NCBI RefSeq assembly: GCF_963662255.1
Contig: NC_085052.1
Location: forward strand, 32,126,654 to 32,190,653
Source of the DNA: Cinclus cinclus
Taxonomy: Eukaryota > Chordata > Aves > Passeriformes > Cinclidae
Reading direction: 5' to 3'
DNA: 64,000 nucleotides
Shown here: piece by piece, positions 42,827-54,218 of the stretch
Numbering within the stretch: the stretch's first letter is position 1
How the letters are laid out: each line of letters starts with the position of its first letter
The notes under the pieces: model-generated
Seen by the model: only the letters and a program-made list of their open reading frames with translations
What the model was told of the DNA's origin: nothing
Database searches by the model: none
Translations under genes and position numbers: made by a program

Positions 42827-45800
42827 GTAAGTGACATGTTTCTCCTCAATCAAAGTGAATACTGTTTTTATCTGCTGCCGTCAAGGTGAATATCTATTAC
42901 AGGAAATAGTTTTTGCTTGCCCCAAATAATTAAACATTGAATGAATGCACAGGCAGCAAAACTGCTGCAAGGCAATGTATTAGTGATCTGTACTTTGCTA
43001 ATTTCTTCTTAGCAGGACCAAAGCATCCAGCTATCCTCTGATGTGATTTGGTCTAACCAATTCTGAGCAACTGTTTTAATCTAGGTTACAAGTAGCCACT
43101 AAAGCATCTCAAAATCTACATTTGCTTTCATTGACTGCTGGGGAGAACCATTAGACTGTGCCTCAGTCTATCCAAATCCTGGCTGCAACTGAAATGACAC
43201 TGATTTGGAAAGAAGACATTAGGGCATTTGAAAGATTCATCATGTAGTGTTCTTATCACAGAATTTAGAAGACCTGAGAATAAAAAATATAGAGGATAAG
43301 TCAATTAACGAATAACAGCAAGTGGCAGAGGAAATGAATGGCTTGGTTTCTATTGTCAAAGCACATAATCTTTCATAAAATAAATGTCCTTTTTAGAAAA
43401 AACACTGACTGTACCTGGCAACTCATCTTCTGTATCTTTGGAGACACTGAGGAGCAAGGGTACCCAAAAGATGGCATATATATCCCTAGGCTCAGGCTCT
43501 GGGTAGGACATTTGTATTGCTGATGCATTTGATTAGAGAAGTAGACAGCAGCTAAAGTTTCCATTGCAACTGCAACTTTCCATTCCATTTCCACTGCAAC
43601 TTATCCCTGCTGTCAGTGCTGATTTCATTCCTAGCATGCATATAAATAAAAAACACTGAAGATCAAAATATGTGGGGAATTAGATGATTTTCTACTGTTT
43701 TTGACAGTTCCAACTTCCACAGATCAATTTTAAGTAATTTTTATAAACACTATGCTTTCCAAATTCAGAGCACAGATGGTAACATCATCCCTGAAACTGC
43801 TGCAAATAGGTTCAAAAATAGCAGAAGAGAATGCACCTGGGGGGAATAATTTGATTCAATTTTATTTTGTGAAATTTTGAATTAACCTGACTGTCCATTT
43901 ATTAGTTGAGGCAGAAATAATGTTATTTCAGACAAGATCTTGTAAACTGTTTTGGCAAGGGAAGATGAAATTAAGAATTTATCTTGCTGAGAGTTATTTC
44001 TGTTTATATAATGATTTTATAAAAGTTATCATGGAGGAACCTACTGGAAGAATCACCAAACAGTACTGTGAAATTCCTAGAACAAAAGCAATGGGTCATT
44101 ATTTTGGATAAATTGGTGTATGACTGCACTGGCAAAGTAATAGGGATAGGAAGAGGAAGGAGTTCTTGTTTTCCCTGAAGACCTACCCAGAATGCTGTTA
44201 GTGTTCCAGGGAGTGAGTGGATCTCTCTCATCAGTTATTCACCAACACAAGATTGACACCTACTTTTGGGGCTCTAAGCACATGCACAGGTATAAAAATT
44301 TTGCCTCCTTCCTCCATAGACACATAAAGCTTTTATATATTGGATTTTCATTACTCTTTGAGGTGCATTTTAGGTGCATTTCTTCCTTGGCAAATGTCAG
44401 TTTTTAAATTGCTGCCATAGGTCTTCAGAGCTGTTTACCACAGAAAATACTTTCCTCCCTTAACTACTGTATAGAAAAGTTAACTTTACACACTGCAGGG
44501 GTTTCTTGAAGGTCCTAAAACACCCCTTGGCATGAAAGCCATGAAGACACTTTACATTTCCTAACCCTTCAGAGAGGGATGAGGTTCAAAGGAGTCAATG
44601 CGTTTGCAGAGGCTTGCTGTCTTACATTTGAGAATTCTGTGCAAGGTTCTCAGGAAGGGTTAGTAGGAGCTGCTGGAGGCAGACTTTTCTAAACAGGCTA
44701 TAGGCAGTACCCAGCAGCTGGGAAAGAAAATTACTGGAACCTTTCTGGAGGAAAAGGGTGGCATCCAGGGGAGTGTAAGGTGGGAAACAGGTTATCTTGC
44801 AGTATTCAGGAAGATCTTAGGTGTAGGGTGTTTCACCCAGAGGGAAGAGGGAACATTAGAGTGCTGGGGGGGACCCTTTGCAGGTTAAGTTGAGTGATAT
44901 GCATGCCACTTGTCCATGCTAGTAGACAACAGTAAGTTTTAAGTGAAGAAGTTGTCTCCTCTTGGGGTTGTTTGGAAGGGAAAAAAGGCATTGAGCCTTC
45001 AGAGAAGTCTCAAAATCCAGAATAAAAATACTTTACGGATAGAAACAGTGTAATGCTGATATGGCAGTAAGGTGTGCTACAGAAAATACACTTTAAATAC
45101 ACTTTAAAACCAAAGTTTCTTTGCTTGTCACTTTAATTATTCTAGTAACAGTATCACTGTAGATATGAATTCTGTGACACACAGGCAGAAGTCACCTCCA
45201 CACTTCTGCTTGACTGGTGGTTCATATGCCGTCAATTTGATAGTATTTTTTAAAAATCAGCAAAAAAACTGCATTACAAGACAGTTGTGACAGTGTCATC
45301 ATCATACATCAAGAGAAGCTTTACTCACCCTTCTCTGGTTAAGGTTAAGGCATGGAAATGTTAGCTAAACAATCTGCATGTGCAACTTCAGTGTCTGGTT
45401 AAAACCATAAATCCTCTTGTACATTATTGCTGATCTGATTGCAGCCTCCACTAATTTTCAAGCATGCACTTCTTCTTTCACTGCTTTTGTTTGTTTATTT
45501 TTATTATTTTAGGGAAACAAATATACTTTTTTTCCACAAAGATCAGTCATTCTTTCACAAAGCTGATCAATGTTATAGATTATACAGGTTCTGCAACCAT
45601 AAGTATGTAGGGCTATTATTGGAAATAAGGTTTGGTTGATTTTCATTTTCACTATGTCTGATATAAATCTCAAATTCGAAACAATTTTCATTTCATTTAG
45701 TCAAATCTTTTTGATTTAGTGAAGTCTTTTGCACTGGTGGGGCATAGCTGGAAGAAAGGGCATAGTTAATGCTGAAAGCATTCAAATAACAGTAAGCTTG

Positions 45801-47004
45801 AGTCCAAGGATTTAAACTAAGCCATCAATCAGTCAATGAGTTCCTGCAGCTCTTCAGAGGGGACACAACACAAGTGAAGATTCAGCTTAGTGCTGTTCAA
45901 AACATTGAAGCTGGAGCTTTAGGGCTAAGCATGGCTTTAACATTTGTCCATTTGCATGAAGGTATTGACAGCCTTGTTAATTCTAATAACATGGCTATGT
46001 GTTGTGTTTTCTGTGAAACACCACTGAACACAATTATTTTAGAATCCCAGTGAGGATTTTTGTCATACTTATTATTTGTTTCCTGCCAAATTTGGGAGCC
46101 TATGTGTCTAGGAGAAAATAGAGGAGATGACTGACTTTTTAAGCAGTGTAGGATGGAGGAGCTGGCTCAGCCAAAAGCAATTTGTTCATGTCTTTGAGCA
46201 GAGTCATTCAGTGCCATGCTGCCTCCATTCCCTTTTTCCTCTAAAATATTTAAAGCAACAATTTCTTCTTGAGCATGTTGGGTGGTCAAATTCACTGGTA
46301 CACTGTTAATATTGTTCTCCCAGAAGTGTAGGAGATGAGTAATGACTGTAGTGCAACAGCAATAGACAAATAGAAAATGAGTTGTCAAAGGGAGAGGACT
46401 TGCAAAACCTGGTATTTTTATCTCCCAATGTAAATGCGTTTCTCACTTCCCTGATACATAAGAAGGAACATTTGCCTTTCATAGAAACTGGATTTTTACA
46501 AACAAATAATAATAATATTTCAGAATGGAAATGGAGCTGATTCCTAGCTTCCTTCTATTTCAAAAGGTTTGAGACTCCTCTACATTTATCAGTTTGAAGC
46601 TCATTCTCTGACATTACACAGTTTTCCTCCCGCAGTAAGGGATTGCTGCACAATCCCGGCATTTTTCTGGAAGGAAGCCCATTGCTCAGTGTCAGAGCCT
46701 CCTCTCCTGGCCGGCTGGAGGGGTAGCATCGGACTCCCAGATCTGCAAATGTCAGCTTGCTATTTCAGCCACTGAAACAGAATGGGATGAGGGATAGGCA
46801 ACAGGGGAATGTTTGTTATTGTTGGCTGCATTTCATGTGATGCAATGCTGAAAGCTCAGTGATCCTGCTCAGTATTAGACATTTGCCCTTCACAGTCAGA
46901 CATGGATCCAGAAATTCTGCATTGATCTGATTTTGACATTGAACTGGACACAAAAAATAATTCTACAATGTTCTCCCAGAAATAAATTGAATCAGGGGTG
47001 GGGG

Positions 47005-47040
47005 TTTTTTTGGGTTTTTTTTGTTTTTTTTTTTTTTTTT
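47005..47040. repeat. T-rich homopolymer tract
   Basis: This is a nearly pure run of T with GGG and single-G interruptions. No adjacent retroposon body was recognised, so I treat it as simple sequence rather than the tail of a minus-strand insertion. Confidence 0.85.
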
Positions 47041-49311
47041 AGTCACAAAAGAAAGGAGCTAAATAGGCTGATGATAGGGCAGTATTCTTTAGAAGAAGTA
47101 ATACAGCTGCTCCCTGAGACACTTCCTGTTTCATCCATTTTCCCCTTCACAATACAGGGAAAAACAACTACCCTGAAACTATCCAAAATATGAACTCAAG
47201 ATGGAGATTGCTAACCTGGCACCACCGGATTAAGAATTATAATGCTGATTTACCAGTATGCTGGTATTTCAGCTAGAGTTTGTTTGAGGAGCAAAACCAG
47301 AACCCCATTCGTGCCAAAAGGGAGCAAAATCATTTATGACTGTCCTATAATTATCCCTTTGCCTGTTGTTACTGTCCAGTAACACCAAGACTATGAAAAT
47401 ACATTAGGGTTAAGGAAATGTGTGGCATTTCTCTCATTAGCAGTTGAAAGTGATACTATACCATCAGATTTCTTTGCATGTCCTTTTATTTTGGGGTGTA
47501 GGAAGAAACCCAGCAGTTAACTAAAAGCCACAGGGTTTTCAGGGTAATGAATATAACTCTAGCATATCCTTTTTCTTCTCTATTACCTATGTTTATTTTT
47601 TTATTCAATAATTGTTTTTTTTCCCTCTGTGCTGGCATGTAAAAATGGCTTACCCAAGTGATTACTTTATCTTTTAACATGGCCTTGTGGGTTGTGCCTC
47701 TTTTTGAACACATTTTTAGAGAGAAACCTTGTTTTCTGTTTATCCAGTGATATCCGGAAGCTTTCAATATGCCATTGGAAGGGTTTGTTGTTTGCTGCTT
47801 TCAGTATCAGGGTATAATGACTGAAGTATGTGTTGCAAATGTATTTATTTAAAAAGGCACGGTCTGAAAATGCTTTTAGGATTATCTGTTTCTACAGCCT
47901 CAGGCAGCTATTAATGCCAGTTAAAATCTCTTCCTGTTTATCACTAAGAAAAATAATCTTAGTTAATTTTATCTGGGTTACATTTTTTATTCAAAATGTC
48001 TTAAACGTGTTTAATGTTATGATTATTTATAGCCTTAGATCTTTTGGGGTTTTTTTAATAAATTTTAATTAATCAAGGCATATTATCTTGATTTTTTTCA
48101 AATGTATGCTCCTTAAGTTTATACATGCAATATAGAAAAATTGGGCAGTATAAATACTTTTTTTCCATGAACCACAGTATCTAAATTAGTAAATTACATT
48201 AATGATAACCAATACTAGCAAAAGTATAGAATTAGAGGCCAAATTGTTCTTAGGCCTATATTTCATGCAAGTGTGTGGGGGAGATGAGTGCAAGGTGTTA
48301 AAGATGATGGTTGAATTGCCAGTGAACAGGCAAAACATCACTGCAGGCCACCACCTGCTCTTGAACTGACTATCACTGAGACCAGGCTGTGGGCTCCATT
48401 CCCACTTCAGACTGATGTCCCTTGCCTGTCCTTGTCCCCTGAGCTGGACTGCAGCAAGTAGCCAGCATTACTGGGCCTCTTAACTGCAAGCATTTTTCTT
48501 TTTTGATATCATCTCATTTTTGTTTCACTAAGGTGCCTTTATCGTGAATAATTTCTGGAATTTAAGTGTTGGACTGTGTTTTTCTAAGATGATTTTTTGG
48601 TAGATTGTTTTGAATCTGAGCACCAGCACAGACTTCTATGGGTATAGGTATTACAGGAGAGATTCCTTTGCTAAGGCAATACCTGATGCTGTCTCAGTTA
48701 GGAATATTATTTAGGACAGGACTGTAGCATCATACACACACCTACTTACTCAAGCACACATTCCCTCAAGGGGAAGTTAAGCAGAAATGATCAGCATTGG
48801 AGCAACCTCTTTGTGGAGCAGTACCTGTTCTTGAGTGCTTCTGATGTCTCTGCTAACCCTGCTGCATGGCCTGATCAGCATGAACCAGTGCCCAGGAAAG
48901 CAGTGCATAACTCCAAAAATTCAAGTGCAGTCATAGAAAACAGAATGGTGTGGTTTAGAATCATTGTGTCTTTATAATAATGGCATTGACTTTAATGGTT
49001 GTACATGATCTAAAATTATTCTTACCTCAATATTTTTTTAAGATTTCTTAATTATCCTAGAAATTAATGGACAGTGGTGCCTTAATATAAAATTATTGCT
49101 GTGAGGTTGACTAGTAGCAAATGCTCTCTTAATGTTAAGCTTTATTTGTTGATTTCAACTAAAACCTAGTAAAAATGCCTGTGATGGTTTTGCTTCCCTT
49201 ATTTTGAAACAATGCATTTCTTTGTTGAAAATCTTCCCCGAAAGTTTGAATGCTTTGGCCCCAGTCTGTTTATTGCTATGTTTACAGCATTAATTGCAAA
49301 TATGTTATTTT

Positions 49312-49364
49312 TGCATGTGTTCTATGATTGCTCTTTTCTTTTTTTTCTTTTCTTGGCCTGCATG
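49312..49364 (+). promoter_or_regulatory. LDB3: Two TGCATG (RBFOX) motifs just upstream of the first ZM exon
   Basis: TGCATG occurs at 49312-49317 and 49359-49364, that is about 60 and 13 nt upstream of the exon at 49378. RBFOX proteins bind UGCAUG in pre-mRNA, and binding upstream of an exon usually promotes skipping. The second site sits between the pyrimidine tract and the acceptor AG, where a bound protein could block U2AF. The motifs are seen directly; the repressive role is inferred from the family rule. Confidence 0.5.
49332..49354 (+). promoter_or_regulatory. LDB3: UCUU cluster in the polypyrimidine tract (candidate RBM20/PTBP1 site)
   Basis: Four UCUU motifs (starting at 49332, 49337, 49346 and 49351) lie in 23 nt, 24-46 nt upstream of the exon at 49378. 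RBM20, a heart splicing repressor for which LDB3 is a known target, recognises UCUU; PTBP1 binds similar pyrimidine-rich RNA. The tract must also serve as the ordinary polypyrimidine tract, so a dedicated regulatory role is inference. Confidence 0.4.
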
Positions 49365-49377
49365 TTTGCTACTACAG

Positions 49378-49784
49378 GAACCTGCTTGGGAAATCAATGG
49401 CAACAGAACAACCTTCAGCCCTCTAACTAACACGGCGACTGGGCCTATGGGTAGTGTTTTAGCAACCAATGGAACCTTTTCAGGCTACATCAACCAGCAA
49501 GAAATCAGCCTTTCAAATAGCTCTTCCTACCTAAAGACTACCACAGTTAGATCTTCCTTGTCCTCTCAGTCTGTGACTCCTGACATTTCACCTGCCAAGA
49601 GCACTTTAGGTTCCAAAGGAAGCCCTGCTTTGGCTGGTGGCAGTAGCCCCGCACACCAGCTGAGCCCTGCAAGGCAGTATAACAACCCCATTGGCCTTTA
49701 CTCAGCAGAGACCCTGAGAGAAATGGCTGAGATGCATAAATTGAGTCTCAACCGAAGGGCTTCAGAAGGTGGACTTCCTAGAGG
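49378..49784 (+). CDS. LDB3: LDB3 alternative exon with the first ZM-type motif (probably the cardiac cassette)
   Basis: This 407-nt exon encodes about 136 residues. It begins EPAWEINGN, equivalent to DPALDTNG in human, passes through a Ser/Thr/Pro-rich low-complexity linker with several SP sites, and ends with ARQYNNPIGLYSAETLREMA and then GLPR plus two bases of Gly. The RQYNNPIGLYSAETLREMA block is the ZM (ZASP-like) motif, which binds the alpha-actinin rod and targets the protein to the Z-disc; it is nearly identical to human. The linker before it has little recognisable similarity to the human one I recall, and the exon seems about a dozen codons longer. The acceptor is CTACTACAG and the donor GG|GTAGGT, entering in phase 0 and leaving in phase 2. 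Cardiac assignment follows the published exon 4/exon 6 scheme as I remember it, and numbering differs between papers. Confidence 0.93.
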
Positions 49785-52700
49785 GTAGGTAACATGGTAA
49801 CATCTTTAATTATTTCAATAAGTAATGAACTTGCTGAAGAGTGAATGTAACGGTGCTTACCCTATTGCTCATTTGTCTGGCAATCATGATTAAGGTCTGG
49901 ATCAAACATTAAATTTTCCAGTAGCCCCCAAAACATACCCACATTGCCATTACAGGACAATGGTTGTTGGTATCTGAAGTGCAGCATGGGTTGGCAGTAG
50001 TCAGCAGAGCACAAGGGGGCAACACTAGGACTGAAGTAACTGTAATCATCTCAGGGTTGTGGCACTCAGCAGTTCTAACTAATACATGGAGTCTCAGAGA
50101 ACCAAATATTGCTGTCAGAGGTCAGAGCAGCTGCTATAAACCACACCTGATCTTTGGTACTTTGCTAAAGAGAAATGGCTTTGACCAGCAAATCTCACAT
50201 GCTCAGCTACTAGAGTGTCCTGCTGTAATTCCTGCCTTAATATGTTGGCTTTCCTGTGCAAAAATGAGTCAGAACTGCAATATTTTGAATCCTCTGGTTT
50301 GAAGAATGTCTTGTCTGTTAGCTTTAATATTAACTTTGCTGTAACAAGGAACGATCTCCAAATGCTGCCCAGATAGTTTGATCCCATGCTGTCAAGGTTT
50401 TCCTTATTCCTATATTGCGGGTCATCTGCTTTGTTAGTGTGTTTGTGAAATGAGGAGCTTGGACTACGGTACATGATAAAAAGCAGTGAGAAACTGGATT
50501 GCCTAATTTATTTTTTTTTTGTTCATGTACAAATTGTCAAAGAAATCTAATTTTTTAGTTTATATGTGGTTTTGGGGGGTTTTTAAAATGAAGATAAATT
50601 TCATGTTAGGAATATGGGGAAAAGTGGCTTCTTGATGCTAAGGACTTGGCTATATAAGAAAAACCAGAAAATTCCGACAGTCCACTCAAGGGCTGGTAGC
50701 GAGTGCAGGCATTCAAGTACTTTTCCTCCCTTTGCAGAAGCTCTTTGCAAAAGTAAAACCAAGAGGTTTTAAGTCGTAGCAAATAGGGATGTTTCATCCC
50801 ATTAAAAGAGCTTATACACCTGTTCTAGATTATTCAAGCAGTTTTAGATTAATCACTGCCACTCTCTTGAGCACTCAATGTTAACAATCTTAATTTACTT
50901 ATCTAAAAAAATTCTATCCTCCCTTCTTGTACTGGATAATTAAGTAAAGCAATTACCATTTAAAAGGAAATAATTTCAGTTAGTAAGCAAGATCAGCAAA
51001 ATAAACCTCAGAATACTTCTTTCTTAATTTACAGTTTTCTGAAGAATACTGATTCTTGTCTTATTTCAATATACAGAGTTTCCCAGGAGTATATCTTGTT
51101 GTCTTTTGCTCCACTATGCTCATAACCCTCCTATTATATCTGCAGGGGTGAGGGTGAAGGGTCTGAATTCTGGATGGCTCATCATTGTGACTATTTGTTA
51201 CCAGAATTACAACACAGCTGCATCTATCACTCACCAAAATCAGTGTGAGCCTTTCTATTCAGTTTGAGCAGAATTTTAGGCAACTGCAATCTGCCTTTAC
51301 CATCTGTAACACTGATGAGCGAAAAAGAAAATAAAAAAACCTTTATCCTGCAGCACAGGAACATTCTGAAAAGATGAAAGAGGCCAGAAGCACTCAATAA
51401 ATGTGTCTTGTCAGGTAACTTCTTGGAGATTTAAGAGAACTTTACAACTCTGTTGACATGCAGAGAAAATTCAGAGCTCAGTAGTGTTACCATTCCCACT
51501 CCCACTTGACTGCTATCCATGAAGTATCTTGCCTCCCGCTCTGTGGAGAAAAGCGTGGAACCTGTAACTATCTTGGCACTTAGTGACATCCATGATAATC
51601 TCAATCTCACAGTGCATATATGTGAATAAGGAGGCACTGTGAGCACTGCAAAATCAGCTCTGGTCTTTGTTGGAAACATTCTTACCATATAATACAACAT
51701 GGTTGTGATATTGTGGTGCTCCAAAACTGAATTCATTGTTCTTTCACAAACATGCACTTAGCTGTATGGTAAAAGCTGTAAGAAAGTTCAAGCATGAGGA
51801 ATGATCTCAAGGTATGTTTGAGTTCTGTGACCTTTTCACAGATTTAAACTTAATTATGTGAACTGCTGTAACAGGTTTAGCTAAACCCTTTGGACAATCC
51901 TATGAAGAAGCTGAAATCAATTTTGAGATTATTTCCTTGATCTGTGAAGAATAACAAAGCATCTGTGTGTTTGATACACTTTATATGAAAGCTTTATTTC
52001 TCTGACCCAAGGTGAAAAATAAGATAGCCTGTTAGGAGTGTGGAACGTGATGTGCTGAAAGCTCTGGAGTGTATGAATAAATATGAACAGTGAGTCACAG
52101 TTTGTAACATGTGCATCTTTTTCATTCCAGTGTAAGTTATTTTTCACATTGTAGGTCAAGGGCAGTAAATACCTGTCCCACAAGTACGTGCCAGGTGGCT
52201 TGGGTTACTGTCTCTTACTGTGTGACCTCTGCGAGCAGCAAGTTGGGTGTTCCAGACATGTCCCTATATAGAATCAAACTAAGATAATGTGTGGCTCTGA
52301 ACTGGGAGGAATTTTCTGATCACATCCTAAACACAAGGAGAAGCAATTCTTTACTGTTTTTGAAGGAAGCTATAGCAGCTTCTTCACAACTCAAGAAAGT
52401 TTACTGAGACATGACTGCTGAGCTGTTCTTAACGTGTGCAAATAATGTTTCTTTTCTCTGGATGTATTTGTATATTCCTCTAATGTGTACTATAAGGGTT
52501 TGGTAGTTCTGCCTTGAAAATGTTATTTTATATGTACAGTAGATGCCTGGATGAGTCAGAAAATGATACCATTACACTTGGTTTCATTGTAAATGAGTGC
52601 CCAGCTGTCCTGCATACACCTAAAATGGATATAGGATCACTGATGTGCTTACAGACTGCTGATTGTTCCTAATGTATCTCTACCAGTTCCTGTAAGAGAC

Positions 52701-54143
52701 TGATATATTTGGCTTAATGTAGGGCTTATAAAGCTAGAAGAATATTTTCAAATCTGGCAGTGTGACCAGTAGCTGCAGAGGATGATCTGTGATTGCTTTA
52801 CCATGGAAATGCAGAAGTGTAAAGCCTTTACTGCAGCTTTGGCTCATTAGTGTGCTTTTGATTATGAAAAGTGCTGTTGGATGAGCCAAGGCAAAAGGAT
52901 CATATTTAGGAAGAAGCAGTAATACCAAAGGTTCTGCAAGGAAGAAGCAGGAGGAGCCAAATCGACTTGGAATGTCACTCTCAACAGTGTAACTTTACTG
53001 TCCAGTATTTTGTATCAGTCCCAGATACAGAAATGTCACAGCAGCAAGTTGGAATCCTCACTGCCCAGTTTTGTTAACAGCATTCCAGGCAGCCAAGTAA
53101 GAAGAAAAAAACTGAGCTTGGATCTCTTCCTCTTTATTTTGCACAAACTATGATTAATTATTCTTCAACCAATAATAGAGCAGAATGTGGGTATTCTAAG
53201 CTTTGGGGAGAAAAAAAAAAAAGTTAAAATAAACATCACAGCCCATTACTGCTATTTATGTGACTACCATAAAGAGTTACTGGGAAGAGCACTGTAGTCC
53301 AGACTGAGCACACTTTGTTCTGCTCTCCCAGCTTTATCCTGTGTTACGGTGCTTTGGAATCACTGGTCTATGCAGAAATGCAGGAATGGAGTGTGAACAC
53401 ACCTTTTTTTCATACTGTATACATACTCGTTGGAATAAAATATCCTGATATGGATATCCCAAAAAATGTATAATGTGTGGCTTACTTTGTTTCATGTGGA
53501 ATAAATTAGGAAAGGCTATTCCAAAGTTAATTGGCTTACACCCCTCTTGGCATAATGTAGGTGCAGTGATATCTAGGCAAATGCTTTGTTATATACAAAA
53601 GCATTTTCCATAGTTTTAACTTTAAAACATTTGCCAGTATATTCTTTGGATCATCTCTAGCATGTAAAAGACTTAAAAATGAGTCTTGCAAAACCAGCTG
53701 TGGAGTGGTCTGAGGAGAACAGACTTCACCCTGAATATTCAGTATCTATGAGAAAAATATAGTCTCTAGCACTCATTTGCTATTTTCAGATGAGAATATA
53801 CTCTGAAAATACTCCTTTTTCCCCCTCTGCTCCCTCTTCCCTTTACTTTGGTAGCAGTGCTTTTAAAGATGCACAGCAATAAATCATGTTAAAGGGTCAG
53901 CCAAAATGCCATAGTACCCCACTAAGTCCTGGTGGATCAACTATAATCCCTGCATTTTTTCCTTTCTTAATCATGTTGGGGGTTTTAGACATACATTTAC
54001 TTTTTGTTCTTATTTGTAGATGGTCTGAGAAGAGCTGTAGTAATCTTTTGTAAATATATTTTGCCCATTGCAGTCTACAAACTATTGACTTTTTTTCTGT
54101 GTGGTTGGTTTTGATGTTGTTTGTTCTCTCTCTCTTCTTCTAG
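49785..54143 (+). other. LDB3: LDB3 intron between the first ZM exon and the microexon
   Basis: This 4.4-kb intron has donor GTAGGT and ends TCTTCTTCTAG. No further exon was recognised. The open frames near 49.96-50.47 kb on both strands overlap each other and show no family motif. No TGCATG was noticed in the first 200 nt after the donor. Confidence 0.85.
54124..54140 (+). promoter_or_regulatory. LDB3: Strong pyrimidine tract (PTBP1-like CUCUCU/UCUUC) before the microexon
   Basis: A run of TTCTCTCTCTCTTCTTC immediately precedes the acceptor TAG at 54141-54143. CUCUCU and UCUUC are PTBP1 motifs, and PTBP1 commonly represses microexons outside differentiated muscle and neurons. It is also simply a strong polypyrimidine tract, which a very short exon needs in order to be recognised. 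Confidence 0.45.
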
Positions 54144-54166
54144 GTCATAACCAACACCGCTGCCAA
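54144..54166 (+). CDS. LDB3: LDB3 23-nt microexon opening the second ZM cassette
   Basis: Only 23 nt long, this exon encodes VITNTAA plus the first two bases (AA) of an Asn codon. The third base is supplied by the exon at 57538, giving VITNTAAN-TDFTERFNP. That aligns residue for residue with human VVVNSPAN-ADYQERFNP as I remember it, which is the main evidence for so short an exon. It is flanked by a strong acceptor (TCTTCTTCTAG) and the donor AA|GTTAGT. It enters in phase 0, like the 407-nt exon, and leaves in phase 2. Together with the 204-nt exon it makes 227 nt, again phase 0 to phase 2. Alone it would not preserve the frame against the constant exons unless joined to a phase-2 acceptor, so it is expected to be co-spliced with the 204-nt exon. 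Automatic gene callers may miss it. Confidence 0.85.
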
Positions 54167-54198
54167 GTTAGTATCACCTCTGTGTAGTGCCAGATATT

Positions 54199-54218
54199 TG
54201 TGTGATGCTGTGTGTGTG
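54199..54218 (+). promoter_or_regulatory. LDB3: GU-rich element 32 nt downstream of the microexon (candidate CELF site)
   Basis: The 20-nt stretch from 54199 to 54218 is TGTGTG, a short spacer (ATGC), then five TG repeats. CELF proteins bind UGU/GU-rich RNA close to alternative exons in heart and muscle, often enhancing inclusion from a downstream position. The motif is seen directly; CELF control is inferred. Confidence 0.4.

Larger units (their letters stand above)
42827..49377 (+). other. LDB3: LDB3 intron before the first ZM cassette
   Basis: This 6.6-kb intron runs from donor GTAAGT to acceptor CTACTACAG. Only short unsupported open frames were seen. It contains a T-homopolymer tract near 47.0 kb and ends in the UCUU-rich and TGCATG-bearing tract described separately. 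A somewhat GC-rich patch at about 46.62-46.77 kb has no recognised function. Confidence 0.85.

Noticed and set aside
46569..46775. GC-richer patch with a 68-codon open frame before the first ZM exon
   Set aside because: No recognisable peptide and no phase-consistent splice pair. It may simply be local composition.
47761..47790. A stretch that can be read as FNMPLEG, resembling the KDFNMPL of the missing first PDZ exon
   Set aside because: It lies downstream of the linker exon, lacks the expected PWGFRLQGG residues before it and TISR after it, and is only a five-residue chance match.
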